Origin: Acidovorax sp. YS12
GTDB lineage: Bacteria; Pseudomonadota; Gammaproteobacteria; Burkholderiales; Burkholderiaceae_C
NCBI GenBank assembly: GCA_021496925.1
Contig: CP053915.1
Coordinates: forward strand, 3,933,501 to 3,997,500
DNA: 64,000 nucleotides
Reading direction: 5' to 3'
In this document: one piece after another, positions 37,058 to 45,936 of the stretch
Layout: the number at the start of each line of letters is the position of its first letter
Numbering within the stretch: the stretch's first letter is position 1
Translations under genes and position numbers: made by a program
The notes under the pieces: model-generated
What the model was told of the DNA's origin: nothing
The model's database searches: none
What the model saw: the letters and a program-made list of their open reading frames with translations, nothing else

Positions 37058-38800
37058 TCAGCGAAAAAGGTCCTGGGAGGGCGGACGTGCAGCCAGCGCC
37101 ACCTGGATGGCCTCTAGCGTTCGGGGTAATCGGTGCAGGGACGCCTGCTTTGCTCGGAGGTCTGGTATCTGCTGGCACAGTTGCCAGAAGCGGATGCGCC
37201 GTATGCCCTGCGTCTCCATAAGTCTCAGAGCTACCTCATGCACCAAGCCACGTAGTCGCTCGTCTCTGGCATCCCAATCAACTACAGGGGGCCTTGGCCG
37301 TTGCACAGCAGGCAGAGGATCCGGCTTGTGTGCATCCAGCCAAGCGCGGTCATTCCGATAGAGCCAGGTGTAGGTGCGCGGGTCTAATTGGCGCATCCAT
37401 TTGATGCCCAGACTTCCGGAGGACTGCAGAAGCTGGAGCCATATAGACCTGGAATGGGCTCTCGCCTTTGTGTTTCGCGCCGCAGACCAGTCTGCATGCA
37501 GCTTTGAATCACAAAGCAGCAGCCGAGTGATGGTCCCGATGGAGACGCCTGCCCGTGCAGCCACGTGCGCTTTGTCAGCGCCGTTGCGCAAGCCCAGGAT
37601 CGCTCTGGCGCGAATGTCATTCGACAGCTTCTGGGGACGGCGTGATACCTCTATCCCGCCCCTTGCAGCCCAAACGAGCGCTGTTTGAGGGTCAATACCG
37701 ACCAGGTTTGCTGCCTCGCGCACCGAATGCCCCTCCTTACTGACAAGGCGGCACAGGTGGTCTATTCGCGGATCAACGACAGGCGATGTGGGAAGAGCGT
37801 TGTCCTGCGGGGGTGCTTGGCAGTTGGTTCCTGGGGATCCCATTGCACGCTCAAAGTGCTGGGCATCGCCGAACAGCCAATGAATGAGCAACAGATGCCT
37901 CAGCGGATGAGTGCCAGAGCGAGGCGGCCGCAGCAAGCGGCCCAACTGCGTCTCCATACTTGCTTCGTCTTCAGGCAGTGCCACGAATTCCGGGATATGC
38001 CTGAGCAGCGTGCAGTGGCCGAGGAAGGCTTTTGCGATCTGGGCCATGCGCAGATTACCTGCTGCAGTGAGCCATCCACGCCGCCGTAGCTCTACACGGT
38101 ATACCTCGTGAAGCGCTCCCTGTAGCAAAGGTTGGTGCGCTCTTGATTGCACGAGGTGTTCAACGAGCTCGGCCAGGCTCAGCAGCACGAATCGCGAGGA
38201 CACGTCACCGTGCTCCAAGCCTGCAGAATGCATTTCGCTCAAGCGTGGCAGAAGCCATTGAAAGCGCTCCACCCCGTTTGCCTTGAGAGCAGATTGAAGC
38301 AGCAGTTGCTGGTGTTTTGTGCAGGTCCATACACCCGGGAGCTGGTGCTTCAGATGCCAATAGGTCCACCCCGTTTCGCGCAGGTCTTGCTCAATGCACT
38401 CGGGGCAGGCTTTGAGGGGATGATTGGCGCGAAAGCGGCTTGTGAGAATGCCCAGGCGCAACTTCAGATGCGCCACGCTGGGGCTCGACATGCACGCAAC
38501 TGCATTTTCTGTCTCGGCTGTCGGGACGAAGGCTGCGTAGAACTTCAGCAACGTCCGCTCCTTCGCGATGGAACTGGCATCGCCAAGCATTGCATTTGTT
38601 CGCTGCACGAAAACACTCAGGCTGTTGGGCAGATCATGGTGCGTACCGGCGCGTGCACTGCTGAAGATCAGCTGGCAGGTTTGCGCTGCGATGGGGTGTC
38701 CCCAAAGCTGGTGATGGCGGCTGACAAGGCTGAAGAAGGTCTCGTCAGGCAGCCATGACAGTAGCTGGTAGTCGGCAAAAAGACTGTCCGTTTCTGGCAT
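37058..38800 (-). CDS. tnsD: TnsD-like TniQ protein, probable glmS attTn7 selector
   Basis: A 580-residue protein. The N-terminal TniQ domain (DYQLLSWLPDETFFSLVSRH) carries the zinc knuckle with CPECIEQD and WTCTKHQQ. The C-terminal half has several HTH units (GHSVREAANLVGIDPQTALV, KAHVAARAGVSIGTITRLLL) that would read target DNA. Length and layout match TnsD, which binds the end of glmS. The element sits exactly there, so this is the most likely attTn7-recognition protein. Confidence 0.85.
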   Translation of the reverse strand: MPETDSLFADYQLLSWLPDETFFSLVSRHHQLWGHPIAAQTCQLIFSSARAGTHHDLPNSLSVFVQRTNAMLGDASSIAKERTLLKFYAAFVPTAETENAVACMSSPSVAHLKLRLGILTSRFRANHPLKACPECIEQDLRETGWTYWHLKHQLPGVWTCTKHQQLLLQSALKANGVERFQWLLPRLSEMHSAGLEHGDVSSRFVLLSLAELVEHLVQSRAHQPLLQGALHEVYRVELRRRGWLTAAGNLRMAQIAKAFLGHCTLLRHIPEFVALPEDEASMETQLGRLLRPPRSGTHPLRHLLLIHWLFGDAQHFERAMGSPGTNCQAPPQDNALPTSPVVDPRIDHLCRLVSKEGHSVREAANLVGIDPQTALVWAARGGIEVSRRPQKLSNDIRARAILGLRNGADKAHVAARAGVSIGTITRLLLCDSKLHADWSAARNTKARAHSRSIWLQLLQSSGSLGIKWMRQLDPRTYTWLYRNDRAWLDAHKPDPLPAVQRPRPPVVDWDARDERLRGLVHEVALRLMETQGIRRIRFWQLCQQIPDLRAKQASLHRLPRTLEAIQVALAARPPSQDLFR

Positions 38801-39402
38801 GGAGCAAGGCTATGCCGTTGGACATCAACTCGCAAGACGCTTCTATGGCGACTTTCGGCACAAGCACTGCCGGTGCGACCGTCCAGTACCAGTGAACCCT
38901 ACCGATGTCTGCAATGCAGCGCTCTCGGTCGGTCGGCGTCGTTCATCCTGCGCTCGGTGATGGGCTCACTCCGGTCATCGGTGTGGGAGCTGGAGCACAT
39001 GGCCTGAGCGACCGGTCAGCGGGCTGGAGCAGCCATTCGCTGCAGCTCACGCAGGCAGCGTCGAACTCAGCCTCATCGGATGTCTGTTACCTGCACCGCT
39101 AAACAGACGCTTCCGACCCACCGCTGCCGTTCGAGCCTCGTCGACCCATGTCTGCGGTGCAACGGCTGTGGCCTATCACTTCCTCAAACTCGCCCCCCGA
39201 AAGCTGCAAGTCCCTCCCGCCGCCCGGCATAGACTGGCCAACGATGTAGTAAGCAATGCCGCTGCCGCGAACAAGTCGTCAATTGAGGCATTTGCAGATA
39301 CTCAGAGATAGCTTCGCTAATGGCTGAGCAGCCCACTCGATGAACCAGCCCCGCAGCATGATCAAATGCGCGATCTACAACGGCGCTGAGGATGGGAGGG
39401 AC
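38801..39402. other. About 600 bases without a recognised gene
   Basis: Degenerate GC-rich sequence with phrases such as GGTCGGTCGGCGTCGTTC but no convincing coding frame. It separates the transposition genes from a second cargo block. Confidence 0.5.
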
Positions 39403-40725
39403 ATGATGAGCGTGAACGAATCAGAAGCTCGACTTGCCGAGTTGTCGCGCCGGACCTTCATGTCGATGTGGTCGTATCAAAACCCGTTCTACAAGAAAGG
39501 CAAGGAACTATGCGACCTGCTGATCGTTTTCGGGCAAGACGTGATCATCATCTCCGACAAGGCGATCGGTTACGCGGAAGACAAAAACTCAGCGACAGCT
39601 TGGTCACGTTGGTACCGTAAAGCGGTGGGCGCGAGCGTGACTCAGGTTCTAGGTGCGCTGAAGACCATCAAAAACCGACCGGATTCCATCCACCTTGATG
39701 CAAAAGTCTCGTCGCCCTTCCCATTGGAATTTCCTGACCCGACCAAGGCTCGCTACCACTTGGTCGCCGTCGCACACGGATCTGAACAAGCTAGCGCCGC
39801 TCAATACGGAACGCCCAGCCTTGCGGTCGACTCCAGTGTCATCGATGACAAGGCGCTACTGACCGTCGGCGTGCGATTCGATGGCGTTTTCGTGCATGTC
39901 GTCAATCGAACGGCGTTGGACGCGATGTTTGAATGCTTCGACACAACCGCCGACTTGGTCAGATACCTGAGCGAGAAGCAGACCCTTTTTTCCGGTGGGC
40001 GTGTATTCATGTCTGGCGAGGAGGATCTAATCGCTGTGTACATGATGGGGCGCCGCCCCGACGGAAGCGCCTCTTTGAGCTCATTGGTTGAAGGCCCTGA
40101 ACATGGCCCTAAGAGTGTGGCACCTGGCCTCTGGGCAGCACTGCAAGCCAGCGCGTCATTTGCCGACCGGCGCAAGCAACTTGCCCCGTCTTACGTCATC
40201 GACGATGTCGTCGAACAGTTAGCTTCAGAGTACAGGTTAGGGCGGATCAGCAGTGATCGAGCCTCCGACCTGGCTTACCATGCGGCCGCGTTCCAATTGC
40301 TCGCAGCCGAGTCGAGGATGGCACGTATGCTGATCGGGCTGGGCGTCGTTGACGTGCTAAACGAAAGCCCCGGCACATTCTGGAGCGTGGTGATTGAGTC
40401 GAGAGATCAGCCGGGCGTGCTCTATCTCTGGCTGATCTATCCCGTGGTGGACAGCAGCGTTTCAGATGACGATCTAGAAAAGCGTGTGGGAAGCGAACTG
40501 GTGGACTACATCGTGGTCGCTATGAGCAAATTTCCCAACGCGCGCACCGCGTTCGGCATCGCAATGCCCAACGCAAAGGATTCGCGAACATCGAGAGTTT
40601 TCCGCTTGTACAAGCGAAATATCTGGACTGATGAGATGCAAGCTGAAGCGGAGAAGCTGGGCCGGACCAAACAGATCCTGAGCGGGATCGAGAGTACGAC
40701 ATACGTTGCGGTCAAGCCGATATAG
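39403..40725 (+). CDS. Putative PD-(D/E)XK nuclease-like protein
   Basis: About 440 residues, starting at ATG 39403 or 39406 close behind GGGAGGG. The N-terminal GKELCDLLIVFGQDVIIISDK resembles an E-x-D-x(n)-K nuclease core as in NERD- or DUF1887-like folds. The rest (LAVDSSVIDDKALLTVGVRF, SYVIDDVVEQLASEYRLGRI) is unfamiliar. It stands alone between two non-coding stretches. Nuclease assignment is inference from one motif. Confidence 0.6.
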   Translation: MMSVNESEARLAELSRRTFMSMWSYQNPFYKKGKELCDLLIVFGQDVIIISDKAIGYAEDKNSATAWSRWYRKAVGASVTQVLGALKTIKNRPDSIHLDAKVSSPFPLEFPDPTKARYHLVAVAHGSEQASAAQYGTPSLAVDSSVIDDKALLTVGVRFDGVFVHVVNRTALDAMFECFDTTADLVRYLSEKQTLFSGGRVFMSGEEDLIAVYMMGRRPDGSASLSSLVEGPEHGPKSVAPGLWAALQASASFADRRKQLAPSYVIDDVVEQLASEYRLGRISSDRASDLAYHAAAFQLLAAESRMARMLIGLGVVDVLNESPGTFWSVVIESRDQPGVLYLWLIYPVVDSSVSDDDLEKRVGSELVDYIVVAMSKFPNARTAFGIAMPNAKDSRTSRVFRLYKRNIWTDEMQAEAEKLGRTKQILSGIESTTYVAVKPI

Positions 40726-41088
40726 CCACCACCATGATCTACACGCATATGCTCAAGGTCGGCGGTGGGACTTTGCGGAGCCCCATAGACGCATTGGCCG
40801 CTCGGTCGACAGGGCTAACGCATGAGATCCCAGCGACCAGCTTCAAAGCGGTATCTGACGACGGCTCCCGGCAATGCGGCCACCGAGCAGTTGGTGGACT
40901 ACCACCACAGTGCGCGTATTGTCGATTTGATCCAGCGCGTCAAGGACCTGGATGGTTGGATGGTCAGATGGTTGTTGCCTGAGCACTTCTCTTACTAGAT
41001 TGGCCGACTGGCGTTCAGTCCCGATGACCAGAGTGACCCTGCCGCCCTGCGAGAGTCTTCAGCCTCCGTTCACATGCTAGGCTAAGCC
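40726..41088. other. No gene seen
   Basis: These 363 bases have short frames only. I find no feature beyond presumed promoter sequence for 41089. Confidence 0.5.
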
Positions 41089-42030
41089 ATGACACAAATT
41101 TTCATTGACGAATCTGGCATCTTCAAGACTGCGCCGACTGACAATAATCCGTGGAGCGTCGTTGGCGCATTAGCGATCGCTGAGCAGAATCTGGAGCGAC
41201 TTAAATTGGTTGTTGAAGGCTTGCCCGCCCAACTTGGGTTGGCGGAGGGCGCTGAGCCGAAAGGAACATGCTTTAGGAGCGATGAACAACTGATTTGCTT
41301 CGTAGAGCAGCTCAAGCTTTGTAATCTCGTTTTCGTCCCCGGCGTGGTCTTTCTAGACGAGACCCAGAAGCATCTCTTCGAGAAAGTTGCTGGAATCGAC
41401 CGCGAATTGCTAGAGGAAGGTAAGAGCATCTTCAGCTCGAAGACCTTGCAAAACTACATTCAGTCAAACGTACTCCTGGATTTGCTCAACGCTGCGTTGT
41501 GGGGCAGCGTCTTGCATTTCTCGCGAACCGATCCCCTCTCGCTGCAAGCCTTCAAGTGGATGATTGACGAGAAAGATATTGTCGAGAAATTTGTTTCCTC
41601 CAAGATCAACGACTTTATTGCAGGATACGGGAATAACTTCACCCATGTCATCGCCCCCTCGCAGAGTATGAATATCAAGCCCTTCTACGAAAGCAATGGC
41701 GCCCCTGACTGTTCGGGCTTCTTTCCCCGAAAAGTGTTTGGCAACTTCGGATTTTACGAATCCAAATCACTGCCAGGCCTTATCGCAGTTGACATTCTTT
41801 CAAACGCATTCAGACGCTGCCTGCGTGGACATTGGGATGATCCGGAAACGGTGGCGACAGCACTCGGTACGCTGATGGTCGATCAGAAACCGCACTTGAC
41901 GATCAAGCCTAGAGAGGCTGGTCTGCAGTTCAACTCGACGATATTACCCATCGCAGACAAGTTTAAGTTTCTTACTGGCGCCAAGCATGCCATCATCGAC
42001 CGCCTCCTTAGCGGCATCCCAACACGCTAA
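41089..42030 (+). CDS. DUF3800-like protein
   Basis: A 313-residue protein beginning TQIFIDESGIFK, the first strand with an acidic pair typical of DUF3800, a family with an RNase H-like fold often found in defence loci. LLDLLNAALWGSVLHFSRTD and SLPGLIAVDILSNAFRR (second Asp) fit the pattern. Its activity is unproven. A weak ribosome site precedes the ATG. Confidence 0.65.
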   Translation: MTQIFIDESGIFKTAPTDNNPWSVVGALAIAEQNLERLKLVVEGLPAQLGLAEGAEPKGTCFRSDEQLICFVEQLKLCNLVFVPGVVFLDETQKHLFEKVAGIDRELLEEGKSIFSSKTLQNYIQSNVLLDLLNAALWGSVLHFSRTDPLSLQAFKWMIDEKDIVEKFVSSKINDFIAGYGNNFTHVIAPSQSMNIKPFYESNGAPDCSGFFPRKVFGNFGFYESKSLPGLIAVDILSNAFRRCLRGHWDDPETVATALGTLMVDQKPHLTIKPREAGLQFNSTILPIADKFKFLTGAKHAIIDRLLSGIPTR

Positions 42031-42422
42031 TTTGGATGCGTCGAGGACGGCGTACTTTTCGCGAAAGCCCTTCATTGCTGTTCAACGGCAGCAGTAGTGC
42101 ACTTCAGCTTCAGACTGGTGCTGAACTCTTCGGTCCCGAACGGGCCGGACAGCAGTCGAGCGGCCGGTTCCGAGGGTGATGCGGCCGTTCGGGACAGGTA
42201 GCGTTCAACGACCGGTGTGGGCGGTTGCTGCCGTTCAGACACTGGACCGTGAATGACACAGATCAGCCTGAAGCCGTCAGATGGCCTGCAATCGATAGAT
42301 CGTTCATGGCCGATAGGAGTGGGGCACGGTGGTCGCGGCAAGCAACCTTTCGGGTGGGCATTACTTGAGCGTGCACATCCGCTATAAAGCAAAATGCACT
42401 GCTTCTCACAGACACACACACC
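42031..42422. other. No gene; degenerate GC-rich spacer
   Basis: Contains phrases resembling other intergenic stretches of this window (CAACGACCGGTGTGGGCGG and similar). No coding frame is convincing. The hup promoter should lie near its right end. Confidence 0.5.
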
Positions 42423-42734
42423 ATGAACCGCACCGACCTCGTTGCAACCCTTGCCGCCGAGAACGACCTCTCCAAGACGGCCGCCAACGCCGTGCTCGAC
42501 ACGCTGATCGAAACCATCCAGACCGCCGTGAAGAAGGGCGATGCGGTGCAACTGGTCGGCTTCGGCACGTTCAAGTCCGCCAAACGCGCCGCGCGCACCG
42601 GCAAGAACCCCTCTACGGGCGCCGCCATCAAGATCCCTGCATCCACGGTGCCCAAGTTCGTGGCTGGCGCTAAGTTCAAGGCCGTGGTAGACCCCAAGGC
42701 TGCCAAGCGCAAGGCCGAGAAGGCTGGCAAATAA
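42423..42734 (+). CDS. HU family DNA-binding protein
   Basis: A 103-residue histone-like protein: MNRTDLVATLAAENDLSKTA with the DNA-binding arm GFGTFKSAKRAARTGKNPST and a lysine-rich tail. It is a complete HU monomer and would bend DNA non-specifically. It is cargo near the right end of the Tn7-like element. A strong terminator follows. Confidence 0.92.
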   Translation: MNRTDLVATLAAENDLSKTAANAVLDTLIETIQTAVKKGDAVQLVGFGTFKSAKRAARTGKNPSTGAAIKIPASTVPKFVAGAKFKAVVDPKAAKRKAEKAGK

Positions 42735-42753
42735 GCCGCCAGACCAACCTGCA

Positions 42754-42790
42754 AGCCGCCCGTACGCCTTGGCTCCGGGCGGCTTTTTGT
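42754..42790 (+). terminator. Rho-independent terminator after HU gene
   Basis: GCCGCCCG (42756-42763) pairs with CGGGCGGC (42777-42784), followed by TTTTTG. It lies 20 bases after the HU stop. Confidence 0.85.
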
Positions 42791-42833
42791 TGGGGGCGAT
42801 ACGCTCCACATCTTCCACAGACTGGGTTCAACG

Positions 42834-43286
42834 ATGACAGCTTTCTCCGACGCATTCCGGGCCGAAGTCATGCGCATGGCGCGCAAGGAGATCAAGGGCG
42901 AACTGGGCAACCTGCGCAAGATCCTCACGACGCAGCGGTCCGAGATTGCGGCACTCAAGCGGGATGTGAAGGACCTGGTGTCGCAGGTGAAGGGGCTGAA
43001 CAAGGCCGCAGCCTGTCAGGCCGCTCCGGATATAGCGCAGACCCAAACCACCGAGGCTCCTACGCGCAGGGGACGCCGATTCCAGTTCAAGGCCGAAGCG
43101 TTGGCAACCAAGCGTGAGCAATTGAGCCTAACGCAACAGGCCATGGCGGTGCTGCTGGAGGCCTCGGCGCTCTCCGTGGCCCGGTGGGAGCGCGGGAAGG
43201 CGATGCCGCGGGCGGCGCAGCTCGAGCGCATTCAGGCGGTGTTGAAGATGGGGAAGCGGGAGGCGTTGAAAAAACTGCAGGCCTGA
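42834..43286 (+). CDS. HTH (XRE-like) protein
   Basis: A 150-residue protein. The N-terminus is helical and basic (RAEVMRMARKEIKGELGNLR, then a coiled-coil-like segment). The C-terminal HTH reads REQLSLTQQAMAVLLEASAL then SVARWERGKAMPRAAQLERI. It lies 44 bases after the HU terminator and is the last gene before the right end of the transposon. Confidence 0.82.
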   Translation: MTAFSDAFRAEVMRMARKEIKGELGNLRKILTTQRSEIAALKRDVKDLVSQVKGLNKAAACQAAPDIAQTQTTEAPTRRGRRFQFKAEALATKREQLSLTQQAMAVLLEASALSVARWERGKAMPRAAQLERIQAVLKMGKREALKKLQA

Positions 43287-43350
43287 TGCGCACTGGACGG
43301 CCCCTGATCCGGTAGACCAACCCTGCCCATCGTTGGATAGGTTGTGGTTA

Positions 43351-43480
43351 CCGTTGAATTCGACCGCTGTTCGTCACGATGTTGCTGTTTACGACTTTAG
43401 GTGTGAGCGTGATGAGGCCGGGTAGCTTGGAAGCCGCATCAATGATAGGCTGCTGTTTACGACTTTATTTGCCGGGAATA
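43351..43480 (-). repeat. Transposon right end with two TnsB-type repeats
   Basis: GTTTACGACTTT, the reverse complement of the left 12-mer, occurs at 43387-43398 and 43455-43466. CCGTTGAATTCGA (43351-43363) mirrors TCGAATTCAACGG of the left end. The terminus is TTGCCGGGAATA, ending at 43480. Confidence 0.8.
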
Positions 43481-43485
43481 GTAGC
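43481..43485. repeat. Right 5-bp target-site duplication GTAGC
   Basis: GTAGC directly after the terminal GAATA, matching 6607-6611. The original chromosome presumably read glmS - GTAGC - TATTTTTGCC - terminator. Confidence 0.75.
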
Positions 43486-43495
43486 TATTTTTGCC

Positions 43496-43600
43496 ATATA
43501 AAAAGAGCGCTCACTTTGAGCGCTCTTTTCTTTGGTTCTTGCGAGAGGTTCTTGTGGCTCGAGCTGCAGCTAGATGTTGCGATGACTGCAAGAGGTTGTG
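43496..43600 (+). repeat. Original glmS-downstream segment beyond the right end
   Basis: Begins with the hairpin AAAAGAGCGCT (43501-43511) and AGCGCTCTTTT (43519-43529), then sequence related to 6820-6890. It was probably the glmS terminator before insertion and is now 36.9 kb away. Confidence 0.65.
43501..43530 (+). terminator. Displaced glmS terminator, outer copy
   Basis: Eleven-base stem with T-rich end. Structure nearly identical to the inner copy at 6793-6819. Confidence 0.75.
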
Positions 43601-43698
43601 AGCGGTCTATCGCCGGACGGCAGACTTGATGGGGCAGCGCGACAAACCTGAGGTACCCATCAGCGGTCGTTCGTGTCGGCCAGCAATCGACCCTGAGC
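43598..43698 (+). repeat. Left arm of 101-bp inverted repeat
   Basis: Aligns without gaps to the reverse complement of 47196-47296. By eye about 85 of 101 positions agree, with the best stretch CAGCGGTCGTTCG then GTCGGCCAGCAATCGACC. The arms bracket the OLD nuclease and HEPN-type genes. The family may be a dispersed intergenic repeat. Confidence 0.75.
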
Positions 43699-44137
43699 CG
43701 CCAGTCAAACGAAAGCCGCGAAGCCGTCATTTAACGAACTCCGCACCTATTGCACATAGGCAACCTCGGTGTCTGGGTATACTGTTTGTAACGACTTTGC
43801 TCGCGGATCTGATCCGGCAACTGTGTGGCACGCAATATGGGAGGGCGGCAGGTTCATGGCTGATTTGGTGCCGCTTTTATGCACAGCGTGTTTGCCCAGC
43901 GCTGGGCTGCAAGCCGCTTGCGGTGCTTAGGCCCCTGAGAACTTTGTGCGGGCTTGGCTTTGCTCTTAGAGTCGGTTCGTCGCTCATTGCCTCATTTATC
44001 TGGGCCACATGACATGTTCCTACATCCGCAATAAGCGAAGCGGAGAAACCGCAGCCTACTCGGTGCTCAAGCTGACCCGCATGCTACGTGTCGCTTACCT
44101 AGTTCATTAGGCCGCATAAACCAACCATACCTGCACT
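43699..44137. other. No gene; variant end-like motif at 43786
   Basis: I see no gene in these 439 bases. GTTTGTAACGACTTT near 43786 resembles the transposon end repeat with three extra bases and could be an old end or chance. A promoter for the GTG-started nuclease gene must lie near the right side. Confidence 0.4.
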
Positions 44138-45817
44138 GTGAAACTCAAGAACATTCGAATCCGCAACTTCCGAACGGTCGGGGCCGAGCAGTCACTTGAC
44201 TTAGAGCATGGCTTGACAATCGTCGGCCCAAACAGCACAGGCAAGACAAATTTGCTTCGCGCAGTGGAGATGCTCTTCACGGGCGTTGACAATCAGCACG
44301 GATACGACGCAGATCACGATCTCACATTCGGCGAGTCAACTGCCCAAACGGGCATGATCGCAACTTTCGTGGGATCAGAAGATACCGATGCCGACTTCTT
44401 TGGTCTCTACAGCGATCTCAGCCAAATGCTAGAGACTCCGAAGGAAATCAAATCCGATATCTCTCTATATCTGTACTTCACAAAAACAGGAACACCAGTC
44501 TATAAGTTTTTCTCCAACGAAACGATTAAGGCAAGCCTCAAAGCTCAGTTCTCGCGCAAACAGATCCAGACGCTAACAGCTCTATTTGAAAAGTTCGTCT
44601 GTCATTACGTCCCATCATCAAAGAGCATCTCCGATCTTTACGCATCGCTCCTTCTTCCTTTTGTCCGTCGGTCTATCTCAGGCCTTTTGCAGGACAAGCT
44701 GACAGAGATTGATGCACGGTTAGCAGATATCGCCAGCCATCTTGATGAACAACTAAAGCTTGCTGGTCTTCCCAAGATTAAGTCCTCTTTCACTCTGCCC
44801 AACAACTCACTTGAGCAACTCCTATCGTACTTTGACTTCAAGCTGGCCGATCCACACACTACATCAATTGACAGAAAGGGGATGGGCATTCAGGCTGCGT
44901 CGATCTTGTCTTCGTTCTTATGGATCACACGTGAGGAATCCAAACTGAACAAGTCTACTATCTGGCTTGTTGAGGAACCGGAGTCATACCTTCATCCGGA
45001 GTTAGCAGGCCCGTGCAGTAGCATGCTGGAGCAACTCCGCAGTGAGTCGCTCCTGATTACCACTACCCACTCTCTTGGCTTTGTTCCGAGCGATCCGCGG
45101 CAAGTAGTCGGTACATCTCTAGACGAGCATGGACGAACAAAAGTCACAACATATAAGACCTACTTCGAAGCGACAGCGCACATTCGCAGTGCCTTGGGAG
45201 TTAAATTTAGTGACTACTACAACCTCGGCACTCTCAATTGCTTCGTTGAAGGAAAGTCAGACCGAGAGGTTCTCAATTGGGCATTAGGCAAGATCACGCC
45301 AACGGAAGATGGCGCCTATGTTTGGTCTCATGCACGAAAGTGTGAGTTTCTCGACTTTACGGGAATCTCCGGGTTGGAAGGATTCCTCAAGGCAACCTAC
45401 GCGTACATCCATAAGGAACGGGCTGTTGTCGTTTTAATTGATGGCGACTCCGCTGGTAACAAGACAAGAACAAACTTGCAACAGTACTTTGGCCAGCATC
45501 AAATTCAGTTCCATGCAAACTCAGAGTTCATCTCCCTACACAATGGGTTCGCACTCGAAGGTTTGTTTCCTCACAACTGGATCAAGGATCTGCACGATCA
45601 ACATTCCAGTTGGTTTTCGGAGTACTCTGTAGACGTTGCAGGCTCACTCCAGCCTTTCACGCTAAAGAGCGAAAGCAGCAAAGTACAGCTTCGTAATGCT
45701 CTCATTGAGCGTGCCGAGCAAGCCACGGATCTCGATTGGGCCAGTCGATTTATCGAGGTGCTCTCAGCTCTCGACTCCTGCCTGGCAAAGAAGGCGACGG
45801 CCCTAGGTGCAGCCTAA
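44138..45817 (+). CDS. OLD-family ATP-dependent endonuclease (AAA + TOPRIM)
   Basis: A 559-residue protein starting at GTG 44138. The ABC-type ATPase has the Walker A GPNSTGKTN (Lys36) and Walker B-like TIWLVEEPESYLHPE. The C-terminal TOPRIM nuclease shows FVEGKSDREVL (Glu) and VVVLIDGDSAGN (DxD). This is the layout of OLD/GajA-type anti-phage nucleases. No UvrD-like helicase (GajB) is adjacent, so it is a stand-alone OLD or pairs with the neighbours. Low-GC gene. Confidence 0.88.
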   Translation: MKLKNIRIRNFRTVGAEQSLDLEHGLTIVGPNSTGKTNLLRAVEMLFTGVDNQHGYDADHDLTFGESTAQTGMIATFVGSEDTDADFFGLYSDLSQMLETPKEIKSDISLYLYFTKTGTPVYKFFSNETIKASLKAQFSRKQIQTLTALFEKFVCHYVPSSKSISDLYASLLLPFVRRSISGLLQDKLTEIDARLADIASHLDEQLKLAGLPKIKSSFTLPNNSLEQLLSYFDFKLADPHTTSIDRKGMGIQAASILSSFLWITREESKLNKSTIWLVEEPESYLHPELAGPCSSMLEQLRSESLLITTTHSLGFVPSDPRQVVGTSLDEHGRTKVTTYKTYFEATAHIRSALGVKFSDYYNLGTLNCFVEGKSDREVLNWALGKITPTEDGAYVWSHARKCEFLDFTGISGLEGFLKATYAYIHKERAVVVLIDGDSAGNKTRTNLQQYFGQHQIQFHANSEFISLHNGFALEGLFPHNWIKDLHDQHSSWFSEYSVDVAGSLQPFTLKSESSKVQLRNALIERAEQATDLDWASRFIEVLSALDSCLAKKATALGAA

Positions 45818-45936
45818 CTATCGGTTCAACGCGGACGCACTATGAGCCATCGCTACGCGATTTTGATGGTTCATAGTGGTGCCCTCCGCACTTTGTGCTC
45901 CAGTGCTGGTTAACTGGCTACACACGGACGAAGGGC

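Larger units (their letters stand above)
6612..43480. mobile_element. Tn7-like transposon at attTn7 (36.9 kb)
   Basis: The left terminus reads TATTCTGGGCAA then TTAAAGTCGTAAAC; the reverse complement of the right terminus reads TATTCCCGGCAA then ATAAAGTCGTAAAC. That is 26 bases with three mismatches. Both ends are flanked by GTAGC. Inside lie tnsA, tnsB, tnsC and two TniQ-family genes in the right half, plus a large cargo of defence-like genes and secondary insertions (IS3 and IS66 families). No tnsE or cas genes are seen. Position after glmS, TnsD-type targeting gene, repeats and duplication all agree. Confidence 0.85.

Noticed and set aside
6612..43480. CRISPR-associated transposon
   Set aside because: TniQ genes are present but no cas genes and no regularly spaced direct repeats were seen; two TniQ proteins with HTH units suit protein-guided targeting.
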